The position numbers and the translations under genes were made by a program. Under the pieces are notes generated by a model. That model had not been told where the DNA came from, made no database searches, and saw nothing but the letters and a program-made list of their open reading frames with translations. Of a stretch of DNA of 64,000 nucleotides, positions 43,878 to 52,420 are shown piece after piece. Origin of the DNA: RGIG995 sp045652445 (GTDB lineage: Bacteria; Bacillota; Clostridia; Oscillospirales; UBA644); assembly GCA_045652445.1 (NCBI GenBank), contig JAZRUJ010000028.1, positions 1-64,000 of the forward strand, read 5' to 3'. The stretch's first letter is position 1; each line of letters starts with the position of its first letter.

Positions 43878-44582
43878 TTACTCCGCACCGTCGGTTACTT
43901 TATAACCGTAGCCCCAAACCGTATCGATTTCAAAGGAAGTTTGGGCAGCATCCAATTTCTTTCGGATACGCTTAACCAAATCGTCTACGGCTCTTGTATC
44001 ACCAATATATTGATAATCCCAAATACTCGTCAGCAATTGGTTTCGGGTAAAAACCCGGTTCTTATTGGTTATCATGTACAGAAGAAAATCATACTCCATA
44101 GCAGTAAACGCCAAATCCGTCTCATTTTCCCCTTCTACTTTGACAACGCGACGCTGGGTGGGATAAATCTTCAGATCCCGGCAACGAGGTTCTGCCACGG
44201 TCCTTTCGTCATTCATGCCGTCCACCCGACGAAAGACCGCCTTGACGCGGGCAACCAATTCCCGGGGAGAAAAGGGCTTCATCATATAATGATCCGCACC
44301 CATTTCGATTCCCAAAATCCGATCCAGCTCTTCGTCCCGGGCAGAAACGATAATAATGGGCGTGTTATCAATCTTGCGGATTTCGTTGCACAGTTCAAAC
44401 CCGGACATCCCCGGCATCATAATATCCACGATCAGCATGTCGGGCTTATAGCGGGAAAACGCCTCCAAAGCCGGCTCTGCAGAATCAAATTCCATAACGG
44501 AAAAAGATTCTTTTTCCAAATAAGAACGAATGATCTGCCGAATATTTTTTTCGTCGTCAATCACAAAAATTAATTTTGCCAT
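43878..44582 (-). CDS. OmpR/PhoB-family response regulator
   Basis: The 234-residue protein has a receiver domain (VIDDEKNIRQII; phospho-acceptor Asp in DMLIVDIMMPG; VSARDEE) and a C-terminal winged helix (FTAMEYDFLLYMI, then VDDLVKRIRKKL and TVWGYGYKV). The ATG at 44582 has GAGAGGG; a GTG three codons upstream is possible. A TATAAT box lies about 45 bases upstream (leftward reading) with a poor -35, which would fit activator-dependent expression. Confidence 0.96.
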   Translation of the reverse strand: MAKLIFVIDDEKNIRQIIRSYLEKESFSVMEFDSAEPALEAFSRYKPDMLIVDIMMPGMSGFELCNEIRKIDNTPIIIVSARDEELDRILGIEMGADHYMMKPFSPRELVARVKAVFRRVDGMNDERTVAEPRCRDLKIYPTQRRVVKVEGENETDLAFTAMEYDFLLYMITNKNRVFTRNQLLTSIWDYQYIGDTRAVDDLVKRIRKKLDAAQTSFEIDTVWGYGYKVTDGAE

Positions 44583-44729
44583 AAAGACCACCCTCTCCGC
44601 CCACAGGCAGTTTTTTATCTTAATAATACCATTATAAAATAATTTATCATATATCTTATTAAGATTTTGTGTCTTTTTTTAGTATTTATTAAAACAATGA
44701 AGATTTTCAAAAAAGGGAGGAGGGGAAGA
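44583..44729. other. AT-rich intergenic promoter region
   Basis: This stretch between the response regulator start and the small ORF at 44730 is AT-rich and holds the TATAAT box of the leftward two-component genes near 44630. Nothing else is recognised. Confidence 0.5.
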
Positions 44730-44801
44730 ATGTCCAAAAGCAGTAAAGGACACGCTTCCCCTCAGGCATGGAAAAACTGTTGTATAAAGAATAGGAATTA
44801 A
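44730..44801 (+). CDS. Possible 23-residue small protein with very strong RBS
   Basis: An ATG at 44730 follows the purine-rich GGGAGGAGGGG at ideal spacing and opens a 23-residue frame (MSKSSKGHASPQAWKN, then CCIKNRN). The product is small, basic and carries two adjacent cysteines. The ribosome site is stronger than that of most genes here, which argues for real translation, but no promoter or terminator is clear, and I know no family. Confidence 0.45.
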   Translation: MSKSSKGHASPQAWKNCCIKNRN

Positions 44802-44906
44802 GCAAGTTTCATCCGGTTCTTCCCTGTTTACAAAACCATTATACAACACAAATTCCGAAAAAATAAGATCGGTTTGTGGCAGGTTTTCGGAAAAAAAGGA
44901 ACAAAA

Positions 44907-44934
44907 AAAGACCGAATCTTTCGACTCGGTCTTT
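44907..44934 (-). terminator. Terminator of the Cys/Asp-rich small membrane protein
   Basis: Read leftward, the 9-bp stem AAAGACCGA / TCGGTCTTT runs into seven T. It is 12 nt after the stop at 44947. Confidence 0.85.
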
Positions 44935-44946
44935 ATTTACGTGAAA

Positions 44947-45180
44947 TTATTCGGCGTCAGCAGATTCGTCGCAACAACCATCGCAACCGTCTACGACTTC
45001 AAAATAGCCGCATTCATCGTCATCACAATCGCAATCACAGCAATCACAGTCACAACCGTCGCCGCAACCGATCAGCATGCGAAGCTTATCCCGGAAGATG
45101 TAGCACAGAAGAGCTACAACCCCTACAAATGCGATGACCCCCAAAATAATACCGAGAACGGTTCCCGATTTCTTACTCAT
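44947..45180 (-). CDS. Small membrane protein with Cys/Asp-rich tail
   Basis: The 77-residue protein has one membrane helix (GTVLGIILGVIAFVGVVALLCYIF) and then a striking C-terminal half: CGDGCDCDCCDCDCDDDE followed by CDGCCDES, with more than ten Cys mixed with Asp. Such a cluster could bind soft or transition metals, or form disulfides outside the cell. The ATG at 45180 has AGGAAAGG. It is monocistronic with its own terminator. I recognise no named family; the tail is low in complexity, but the frame, ribosome site and terminator support a real gene. Confidence 0.75.
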   Translation of the reverse strand: MSKKSGTVLGIILGVIAFVGVVALLCYIFRDKLRMLIGCGDGCDCDCCDCDCDDDECGYFEVVDGCDGCCDESADAE

Positions 45181-45282
45181 AAAACACACGCCTTTCCTAA
45201 AAAAATCAATGTTTGTTTTGCTTAATCTTATTATAACTTATCTTTTTTGTTTTGTCAACAGTTTGCCCGGATTTTTCATAAT

Positions 45283-46290
45283 TTATTCCGCATTTCCCCC
45301 GACAGAAACTTGGTAAATGGATTCTGCATTCCGAGAAAACTCCCGAAGCCGATCCACCATCTGTTCCGGATATAAAAGTCGAATTTCTTCACAATGAATC
45401 AAAAGCCAACCAAAGAGAGACTCATCTGCAGGAATATCACAGGTTAGAAGATAAGAACCGTCGGCAGCAGATTCTACCGTAGAATCAGGAGGAAAACGAT
45501 GCTCTGCCGCGGCAAGAAAATCTTCAGAAACCCAGAAAATCATGCGAAGAGAATCTTCCAGAGAAGAAAAGTACCCCTTAATATATTGATTCAAATCAAA
45601 GTCAAGGTCTCCCCCGACTTCCCGCAAGTCCGTTGCCCGAAGCGTCGCTTGTACAACTTCTTCCATTCGGTCTGCTCGATAGAAAGCGAGTGTTCCTTCT
45701 TCATCGGCACCCACCAAATAGTATCCGTCCTGCCAAACCATACGATAAGGAGACACCGTTTGATGCCGCGAGGTCTTTTTTCGGGATCCGTCCGACAAGA
45801 CAGAACCTTTATATAAAAATCGGACTTTACAGCCGTTGGAGATCGCGTCAAACAAGGTTTCTACGTTGGAATAGACCCGCTCGGTAACAGAACTGTCGGG
45901 AATGACCGATATGAGATCTTGAAAAACACCCTGAGAAAAGCCGTCGGACGCAAGAATGCGTAATTTTCGTTCCAATTCCGGCTTCCGTTTCCGGGGAATG
46001 ACGGGAGCAATTCGAATCAGGTTGGACAAAAGGCGAAAATCGTTACGAGTAAAGGGGCTTCCTGCCCAATAATACCGGGTATCTTTCGATCGAACCGTTC
46101 CTACGGTAAATCCGGCATCATTAAGGGCATGGAGATCCCGATAAAGGGATTTTCGCTCACATTCAACCCCCACCCTTTTCAACTGTGCTTCTAATTCAAA
46201 AAGAGTCATAGGGTGTTCCCGATCGGTCTGCTCACACAAAATACGTAAAAGGTGTAAAATCTTTTGCTTTTGTCGGGGCGTTCCCGCCAT
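45283..46290 (-). CDS. WYL-domain transcriptional regulator
   Basis: The 335-residue protein has an N-terminal winged helix (ILHLLRILCEQTDREHPMTLFELEAQL; KSLYRDLHALNDAG) and a central WYL domain (about 140-240; here RFLYKG and YRMVWQDGYYLVG) that binds nucleotides or nucleic acid in known members. A WCX-like C-terminal part follows. AAGGTGA precedes the ATG at 46290. Such regulators control anything from DNA repair to defence genes; no such neighbour is present, so its target is unknown. Confidence 0.9.
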   Translation of the reverse strand: MAGTPRQKQKILHLLRILCEQTDREHPMTLFELEAQLKRVGVECERKSLYRDLHALNDAGFTVGTVRSKDTRYYWAGSPFTRNDFRLLSNLIRIAPVIPRKRKPELERKLRILASDGFSQGVFQDLISVIPDSSVTERVYSNVETLFDAISNGCKVRFLYKGSVLSDGSRKKTSRHQTVSPYRMVWQDGYYLVGADEEGTLAFYRADRMEEVVQATLRATDLREVGGDLDFDLNQYIKGYFSSLEDSLRMIFWVSEDFLAAAEHRFPPDSTVESAADGSYLLTCDIPADESLFGWLLIHCEEIRLLYPEQMVDRLREFSRNAESIYQVSVGGNAE

Positions 46291-46364
46291 CAAAGTCACC
46301 TTCTTTATACATATTGCACAAATCAACAGAGGTTCGGTTGTATATATTCAACAACTATTACCTC

Positions 46365-46392
46365 TTGATTTTTTTGGAAAATGTGGTATAAT
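46365..46392 (+). promoter_or_regulatory. Promoter for an intergenic transcript
   Basis: TTGATT (46365-46370), 16-base spacer, TATAAT (46387-46392), pointing right into a region with no gene on that strand. Confidence 0.65.
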
Positions 46393-46398
46393 AAGTTA

Positions 46399-46505
46399 TG
46401 TGATCGGGAACAAGTTTTCCTCTTCACATTTTAAGGCTTATTCGTTCCATAACATATACCCCCTCTTTTTTGACCGAGAGTTTTTTTAAACTCCCGGTTT
46501 TTTTT
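46399..46505 (+). ncRNA. Candidate small regulatory RNA
   Basis: The promoter at 46365-46392 and a terminator at 46473-46505 (stem ACCGAGAGTTT / AAACTCCCGGT, one mismatch, then eight T) bound a transcript of about 107 nt. The two flanking genes read left, so neither needs this promoter or this T-run. Before the terminator lies the single-stranded-looking ACCCCCTCTTTTTT, complementary to Shine-Dalgarno sequences, a feature of C-rich sRNAs such as RsaE/RoxS. No known RNA family (6S, SRP, tmRNA, RNase P) is recognised. Confidence 0.5.
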
Positions 46506-46531
46506 ATCCAATTTTGGAAGAGAGGGGATTT

Positions 46532-47827
46532 TTATTGCCCGGACACGGTAATTCCTTTTATTTTCACCCAAGGAAGACAAGATGCACCATCGCAAATCCG
46601 TTCTTTGGAAAGTGCTACAATATCGAGCATCATCTTGGCGAGATTCCCGGAAATCATCACTTCACTAACCGCATCACAAATCTCCCCGTTACGAATTTCA
46701 AAACTGTTTTTTGCAACCCCGGACATGGTTCCATCAGAAGAAGGAGATCCGCCGGAGAAGCGACCTACAATCAGACCATGTTCCACCGAAGAAACCATTT
46801 CGTTTAGGGTTTGATCCCCGGCGTCAACGAAATAGCATCCGCCTCCGGAAACGTTCCGTTTCAGCCCGGTTTTTTTGGCGGCATAACGTCCCAGCATAAA
46901 ATCTTTCAGAATGCCGTGTTTAATAATTTCCGAATTCTGAACCACGTACCCATCGGAAACAAAATAACCGCCTGCCAGATCCTTATTCCGAGGTTGACAA
47001 GACCAATTCAGGCAGGACGCAGCCACTTGTTTATCCAGATTGTCTTTCCAAAGACTGGTTCCGTCAATGAGTACTTCCCCGGAAAGAAAATTTCCCGCAA
47101 CGGAACCTAAAATATCCCCGAAACACGAAGGGGTAAAAATAACGTCACCAACAAATTTTCCGCGAAAAGGTACGGGAGTAATTTGCTTCAAACTGTCTTC
47201 GATAATCGTTCGTCCTCCCGCAAGATCAATAAGAGGAGTATCGGGGCTGTCAAACATGGCACCAAAGTAGTTAAAGGAAGAGGTATTTTCCCCGTCTGTA
47301 CACATAAACATGGGGGAAAAACTATATGCCCCCTGTTTTGTCGACAGGCAAATGCCACCGGTTGTACTGTAACAAGATTCACTCAACACGTGATCGATGG
47401 AAGCACTGTCTACCGAAACTTGGGGATATTTTTCTTTTAATTCATCAAAAAACTCCGTGATCCGTTGTAACATCATTTCCGGATTGGGGGTCATAGGACC
47501 TTTTTCAAAGGATTCCACGACGATTTCTTCGGGAAGCCCTTCGGCGGGATCGTCCCGAGAAATCAGGGCGGCATTAACAGCTTCCTTTGCAGCATTTTTC
47601 AAGTCTTCTTCTTCAAAAGAGTTGACAGATGCAATCCCTTTTTTGCTTCCAACCAAAGCTTTCAGAGAGATCGAAACGTTCCGAACAGTCCGCAGAAGCC
47701 CCAATTTTCCCGATTCATAATAGAACTCGGTCTTTGTCCCTACGGAAGCGGAGCAAATACCGTCGGTAGCACCGGCGGCAACCATATATTCCAAGCACTT
47801 TCGAGCGATGGATTCATTGGTATTCAT
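46532..47827 (-). CDS. pmbA: TldE/PmbA-family protein
   Basis: PmbA (TldE) is the non-catalytic partner of TldD in a heterodimeric metalloprotease that matures or degrades modified peptides. The 431-residue protein shows the U62 fold pattern with KLGLLRTVRNVSISLKALVG, DVIFTPSCFGDILGSV and RNVSGGGCYFVDAGDQTL, and lacks the HExxxH of TldD. It starts 1 nt after tldD. No RiPP precursor is evident nearby, so the substrate is unknown. Confidence 0.92.
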   Translation of the reverse strand: MNTNESIARKCLEYMVAAGATDGICSASVGTKTEFYYESGKLGLLRTVRNVSISLKALVGSKKGIASVNSFEEEDLKNAAKEAVNAALISRDDPAEGLPEEIVVESFEKGPMTPNPEMMLQRITEFFDELKEKYPQVSVDSASIDHVLSESCYSTTGGICLSTKQGAYSFSPMFMCTDGENTSSFNYFGAMFDSPDTPLIDLAGGRTIIEDSLKQITPVPFRGKFVGDVIFTPSCFGDILGSVAGNFLSGEVLIDGTSLWKDNLDKQVAASCLNWSCQPRNKDLAGGYFVSDGYVVQNSEIIKHGILKDFMLGRYAAKKTGLKRNVSGGGCYFVDAGDQTLNEMVSSVEHGLIVGRFSGGSPSSDGTMSGVAKNSFEIRNGEICDAVSEVMISGNLAKMMLDIVALSKERICDGASCLPWVKIKGITVSGQ

Positions 47828-47828
47828 A

Positions 47829-49202
47829 TTAGTTTCCCCCTACGTTCATTTCACATTTGACGTGAGGACCGCCCATTCCCACAGGGAATGGCTGTTTTTT
47901 TCCGCACATCCCGGAATTGAGCCAAACCATTTCATCGGAAATCATATCTACTGTTTTCAAAACGTCAAAGGCCACGCCGGAAACGGTGGTGTCTCGAATG
48001 GCTCTTCCGAGTTTTCCGTTCTTGATTTCGTATCCCATGGTCACACCGAACATAAACTCACCGGTGGAGTCCGCTTGTCCGTTGCCGGTTGCAGTAAAAT
48101 AATATCCGTCGTCGATAGAAGAAATCATTTCATCCAGGGTGTTATTCCCCGGAAGAATGGCAGTATTTCGCATCCGAATCAACGGTTCGTCGGCAAAGGA
48201 AAACGCCAGTGCATTTCCGGTAGCAACATCTCCGTACCGGGCGGCAGTGGCACGGTTGTGCATCCAGCCGGTTAACATGCCGTTTTCAATTAAAACCGCG
48301 TCTTTGGCAAGGGTTCCTTCATCATCCACATAAATAGGGGTAGGCAAAACCAATCCGTTATAAGTGTTCGCAAAGTCCGTCAACGTAACAATCGGTGAAG
48401 CGACTTCTTTTCCCCGACAAGGGCCCGCAACCGAACCGCTAATTACAAAATCCGCTTCCGCCGTATGCCCCACCGCTTCGTGAGCAAGAATTCCTGACAA
48501 TTCTGGAGAAATCACGCAGGTCTTTCGCCCAGCTTGGGCAAAAATCCCGTCTCTTTTTTGCATCAACTCATCCACCAATGCATCTAATTTCCCATGCAAA
48601 TCGACAGGTCTAGAAAAATGATCTGCAAACAATCCGGAACCACCAAAAATGCCGTATCGTTCTACCGGAGATCCGTCGGATGTCAACGCAGTCAGGGAAA
48701 CAATTATATTACTGCGAGGCAAAAAGGAATAAGAATAGACCCCGTCGCCGGTTTTCAATTCTTTTTCCAAAGAAAGACAAGAACAAATGACTCGACGGGA
48801 AACCAGATTTTGATTTTTCTTTAAATAATCATCGATTTCCCCAAGAAAATCCAAAATTTCCTTTTGAGAAACCGTATCTTCCCTCCACACACCTTCATAG
48901 CAAGCTGTCTGTCGAACAGGAAGACTGATCTCGTCGGAAGGGAGGCGATCGGCAAGAAACGTGGCATTATCGGATGCTTGTTTTAAAACTCTCTCCGCAG
49001 ACGAAAGATCTAATTCCGGAGCCGAAGCAAATCCGCAACGGCCGGCTCGAAGAACTCGGGCATTAATTCCGCGTTGTTGCCCATTGGAATTTCCCATTAC
49101 GTCACCGTTTAAAAGAGAAACTCGACGCTCCCGATTGCATTGACGACGAACTTCTACTTCTGCAGAAAATCCCGACAAAGATTTAAAAGAATCTTTAAAC
49201 AT
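47829..49202 (-). CDS. tldD: TldD-family metalloprotease subunit
   Basis: TldD carries the zinc site of the TldD/TldE protease. The 457-residue protein contains HEAVGHTAEAD (HExxxH) near residue 240, the glycine-rich region VDDEGT and a C-terminal cysteine segment LNSGMCGKK as in the family. GAGGT precedes the ATG. It lies between the ribU-like gene and pmbA in one leftward unit behind one promoter. Confidence 0.94.
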   Translation of the reverse strand: MFKDSFKSLSGFSAEVEVRRQCNRERRVSLLNGDVMGNSNGQQRGINARVLRAGRCGFASAPELDLSSAERVLKQASDNATFLADRLPSDEISLPVRQTACYEGVWREDTVSQKEILDFLGEIDDYLKKNQNLVSRRVICSCLSLEKELKTGDGVYSYSFLPRSNIIVSLTALTSDGSPVERYGIFGGSGLFADHFSRPVDLHGKLDALVDELMQKRDGIFAQAGRKTCVISPELSGILAHEAVGHTAEADFVISGSVAGPCRGKEVASPIVTLTDFANTYNGLVLPTPIYVDDEGTLAKDAVLIENGMLTGWMHNRATAARYGDVATGNALAFSFADEPLIRMRNTAILPGNNTLDEMISSIDDGYYFTATGNGQADSTGEFMFGVTMGYEIKNGKLGRAIRDTTVSGVAFDVLKTVDMISDEMVWLNSGMCGKKQPFPVGMGGPHVKCEMNVGGN

Positions 49203-49216
49203 AATTGTACCTCATT

Positions 49217-49810
49217 TCATAACTTCCCTTTGAGCCAAGGAGAAAGTCTCTTATAAATCAACATGGTAATTCCTGTCGCCACAACACCTTTGACTAACGT
49301 TAAGGGCAGATTGAAAATCAGCAATGCTTCCCACAACGTATCCGCGGAAGGAAGAATTACCGTATACATTCCCACGATTGCCCCCATGGGAATTCCCAAA
49401 GCGGCAGAAAATAGAGGATAACCAACAAAATAGTTGTAAATTACACTGACAATTCCAGAAGACACCGTTCCGGCAACCGAGCCGAGCAACGCAGTTTTGC
49501 GGTTTTTGTTCCGATGATAGATCAATCCGGCGGGAATCACAAACAACGCCCCGATGACGAAGTTATTCAGTTCCCCTACACCGGCAGTACTGGTAGAAAA
49601 TAAGTGTAAAAGATTTTTCAACAAACAAACCAACGCCCCATGCCATGGAGAGACGGCAAAAGAAACAATTAAAGCGGGAAAGTCAGAAAAATCAAATTTT
49701 AAAAATGCGGGAAGAATCGGAAGACCGATTTGTATGTACATCAACACGGCAGAAACGCCCGAAAACACGGCGGTCACAACCAAATTGCGAAGAGATTTTT
49801 TTTGCTTCAT
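49217..49810 (-). CDS. ribU: Riboflavin-type ECF transporter S component (RibU)
   Basis: RibU is the membrane subunit that binds riboflavin and works with the shared ECF energising module. The 197-residue protein has six helices and diagnostic segments: FLKFDFSDFPALI, SPWHGALVCLLKNLLHL and TSTAGVGELNNFVIGA. The ATG at 49810 has GAGAGG. Its leader of about 40 nt is too short for an FMN riboswitch, which often controls ribU. The linkage to tldD and pmbA is unusual. Confidence 0.92.
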   Translation of the reverse strand: MKQKKSLRNLVVTAVFSGVSAVLMYIQIGLPILPAFLKFDFSDFPALIVSFAVSPWHGALVCLLKNLLHLFSTSTAGVGELNNFVIGALFVIPAGLIYHRNKNRKTALLGSVAGTVSSGIVSVIYNYFVGYPLFSAALGIPMGAIVGMYTVILPSADTLWEALLIFNLPLTLVKGVVATGITMLIYKRLSPWLKGKL

Positions 49811-49857
49811 GATGAACCTCTCTTTCAGTTTCTCCACAAAAAAAATGTATATACCAT

Positions 49858-49886
49858 ATTATACTATAAAGTGGGGATAAAATCAA
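49858..49886 (-). promoter_or_regulatory. Promoter of the ribU-tldD-pmbA unit
   Basis: Read leftward: TTGATT (49881-49886), 17-base spacer, TATAAT (49858-49863), about 48 nt upstream of the ribU ATG. Confidence 0.82.
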
Positions 49887-49997
49887 GAGAGCAAGGCAAA
49901 TTTCTTAAAAATTTCACGGAAAAACAAAAAGGTTGAAAGTACAATTTAAAAAATTAAAAAAAATGATAATTCATACAAAAAAAATTAAAAACAACTC

Positions 49998-50026
49998 TTG
50001 ACAAAAACCGAAAAAAGTTATATAAT
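49998..50026 (+). promoter_or_regulatory. Promoter of the F420-ligase-family gene
   Basis: TTGACA (49998-50003), 17-base spacer, TATAAT (50021-50026). Transcription starts near 50033, leaving a leader of about 105 nt with a short hairpin (ACATTCT / AGAATGT). Confidence 0.85.
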
Positions 50027-50138
50027 ATACTGTGTATTTCTTTGCACATTCTCTGTATGGTTTGAAAGAATGTGGGAAATAATCTTTATGCGTATCACCT
50101 TGTTTAATTTTCGATACAAGAAGGATGGGAAAAAATTT

Positions 50139-51341
50139 ATGAACAACAAAGAACGCAGAGTCGGAACCGTTTCCAGAGGCATCCGTTGCCCCATTATCCG
50201 GGAAGGTGACGATCTTGCCTCTCTCGTAACGGATAGCGTTTTGGAAGCCGCAGAAATCGAAGGATTCGAATTGCGAGACAGAGACGTTATTGCTATGACC
50301 GAATCTATCGTTGCACGGGCACAGGGAAACTATGCAAGTGTAGACGATATTGCAGCTGATGTAAAAGCAAAATTGGGCGGGGAAACTGTTGGGGTCATCT
50401 TCCCCATTCTTTCCCGGAACCGGTTTGCCATCTGTCTGCGTGGGATCGCAAAGGGCGTTAAGAAAGTCGTTCTTATGCTCAGCTATCCCTCTGATGAAGT
50501 AGGAAATGAACTGGTCAGTTTGGACAAGATTGATGAAGCGGGTATTAACCCCTACAGCGACGTTCTCACCGAAGCTCAATATCGGGAACTGTTCGGCGAA
50601 AACAAACACGAATTTACCGGCGTAGACTACGTTCAGTACTACGGTGATTTGATTCGCGAAATGGGTGCGGAAGCTGAAATTATTTTTGCAAACCAAGCAA
50701 AAACCATCCTTAAATACACCGATTGCGTCCTGAACTGTGATATTCACACTCGTGCCCGCACCAAACGTATTCTGCTTGCCAATGGTGCAAAGGTTGTTTG
50801 CGGATTGGACGACATTTTGAACAAGCCTGTGAACGGAAGCGGATGCAACGAACGATACGGTCTTCTCGGCTCGAACAAGTCTACAGAAGATAAGATCAAA
50901 CTGTTCCCCCGGGAATGCAAGGATTTGGTTTTGGATATTCAGGATCGTGTACAAAAAGCCACCGGAAAACACGTGGAAGTTATGGTCTACGGCGACGGTG
51001 CATTTAAAGATCCTCAAGGTAAAATTTGGGAATTGGCAGATCCCGTGGTCTCCCCTGCCTTTACCGACGGTTTGATTGGGACTCCCAACGAACTGAAGCT
51101 GAAATATCTTGCCGACAATGATTATAAGGATCTCTCCGGTGAAGAATTGAAAAAAGCCATTTCCGAAAGCATCAAGGCCAAAGACGGCAGCAGTTTGGTG
51201 GGCAACATGGCAGCACAAGGAACCACCCCCCGTCAACTGACTGACCTGATCGGTTCTCTCTGCGACCTGACCAGCGGTTCCGGAGACAAAGGGACTCCCG
51301 TTATTTTGGTTCAGGGTTATTTTGACAACTACACCAACTGA
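50139..51341 (+). CDS. Coenzyme F420-0:L-glutamate ligase family protein
   Basis: The 400-residue protein belongs to the CofE family (PF01996) in the version found in many Clostridia. Segments VGTVSRGIRCPIIREGDDL, AMTESIVARAQGNYA and LSYPSDEVGNELVS recur in these proteins. True CofE adds glutamates to coenzyme F420; these bacteria are not known to make F420 and no other F420 gene is here, so the real acceptor is unknown. The start at 50139 has AAGGATGGG; in-frame ATGs at 50070 and 50088 would add a segment that is not conserved. guaA follows after 28 nt. Confidence 0.87.
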   Translation: MNNKERRVGTVSRGIRCPIIREGDDLASLVTDSVLEAAEIEGFELRDRDVIAMTESIVARAQGNYASVDDIAADVKAKLGGETVGVIFPILSRNRFAICLRGIAKGVKKVVLMLSYPSDEVGNELVSLDKIDEAGINPYSDVLTEAQYRELFGENKHEFTGVDYVQYYGDLIREMGAEAEIIFANQAKTILKYTDCVLNCDIHTRARTKRILLANGAKVVCGLDDILNKPVNGSGCNERYGLLGSNKSTEDKIKLFPRECKDLVLDIQDRVQKATGKHVEVMVYGDGAFKDPQGKIWELADPVVSPAFTDGLIGTPNELKLKYLADNDYKDLSGEELKKAISESIKAKDGSSLVGNMAAQGTTPRQLTDLIGSLCDLTSGSGDKGTPVILVQGYFDNYTN

Positions 51342-51369
51342 TTGATTCGCACATAGGAAGGATAAAAAT

Positions 51370-52371
51370 ATGGATACGAACAGACGTCCCGACACTATGC
51401 TCCGCATTACGACCAAAGAATTGGCAGATGCCTTTATTGCAGAACAGGTCAAGGAAATTCAAGCCCAAGTCGGCGATAAAAAAGTACTTTTGGCCCTCTC
51501 CGGCGGGGTCGACTCTTCCGTCGTTGCAGCTCTTTTGATTAAAGCAATTGGAAAACAGTTAGTTTGCGTTCACGTAAATCATGGTTTGATGCGTAAAAAC
51601 GAGTCTGAAAACGTTATTAAACTGTTCCAGGACGGTTTGGATGCAAACTTGGTCTACGTCGATGCTACCGATCGGTTTTTAAACCTGTTGGCAAACGTTG
51701 CCGATCCCGAACAAAAACGGAAAATCATCGGGAAAGAATTTATTGAAGTTTTCGCAGACGAAGCCCGCAAATTGGAAGGCATTTCCTATCTTGCACAAGG
51801 CACCATTTACCCCGATATTTTGGAATCTATCAAACAAGCAGAAGGCAAAAAAGCCGTTAAATCCCATCACAACGTAGGCGGACTTCCCGAAGATCTGCAA
51901 TTTGAATTGGTAGAACCCCTCAAATTGCTCTTTAAAGACGAAGTTCGTGTTGTTGGCGAAGCTCTCGGTCTGCCCCATGCCATGGTATACCGTCAACCCT
52001 TCCCCGGTCCCGGTTTGGGTGTCCGTTGCTTGGGTGCCATCACCCGGGACAGACTCCACGCTCTGCGGGAAGCTGACGCGATTTTAAGAGAAGAATTTGA
52101 CAACTGCGGTCTTGCAGAAAAGGTTTGGCAGTATTTTGTTGTCGTTCCTGATATTAAGAGTGTAGGTGTCCGTGACGAAAGCCGTTACGAAGGTTGGCCC
52201 GCCATCATTCGTGCCGTCAACACCACCGATGCAATGTCCGCAACCATCGAAGAAATCCCCTACGAAGTTCTTCACAAAATCACCAATCGCATCACCCACG
52301 AAGTCGAAGGTATCAACCGCGTACTTATGGACCTCACTCCGAAGCCCGTCGGCACCATCGAGTGGGAATAA
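51370..52371 (+). CDS. guaA: GMP synthetase ATP-pyrophosphatase subunit without glutaminase domain
   Basis: GuaA converts XMP to GMP. The 333-residue protein has the PP-loop motif LALSGGVDSSV and the C-terminal dimerisation domain ending KPVGTIEWE. The conserved regions AQGTIYPDILES, FPGPGLGVRC and PDIKSVGVRDE are complete. The class I glutamine amidotransferase half (about 190 residues) present in most bacterial GuaA is absent, and the preceding gene is not an amidotransferase. It may pair with a separate subunit elsewhere, as in archaea, or use ammonia. It is probably co-transcribed with the F420-ligase-family gene. Confidence 0.93.
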   Translation: MDTNRRPDTMLRITTKELADAFIAEQVKEIQAQVGDKKVLLALSGGVDSSVVAALLIKAIGKQLVCVHVNHGLMRKNESENVIKLFQDGLDANLVYVDATDRFLNLLANVADPEQKRKIIGKEFIEVFADEARKLEGISYLAQGTIYPDILESIKQAEGKKAVKSHHNVGGLPEDLQFELVEPLKLLFKDEVRVVGEALGLPHAMVYRQPFPGPGLGVRCLGAITRDRLHALREADAILREEFDNCGLAEKVWQYFVVVPDIKSVGVRDESRYEGWPAIIRAVNTTDAMSATIEEIPYEVLHKITNRITHEVEGINRVLMDLTPKPVGTIEWE

Positions 52372-52420
52372 GTTGGATGTCTTAGCAAATCTTTTTTATC
52401 CTATTTAGGGTAAAATTCTT

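Noticed and set aside
49811..49857. FMN riboswitch before ribU
   Set aside because: The leader of about 48 nt is far too short for that aptamer and no AGGATAT / CGGGG blocks are seen.
49971..51452. 493-codon open frame on the minus strand
   Set aside because: It lies fully opposite the F420-ligase-family gene and the start of guaA, has no ribosome site, and its composition (Phe, Val, Asn rich without domains) is the mirror of a biased coding strand.
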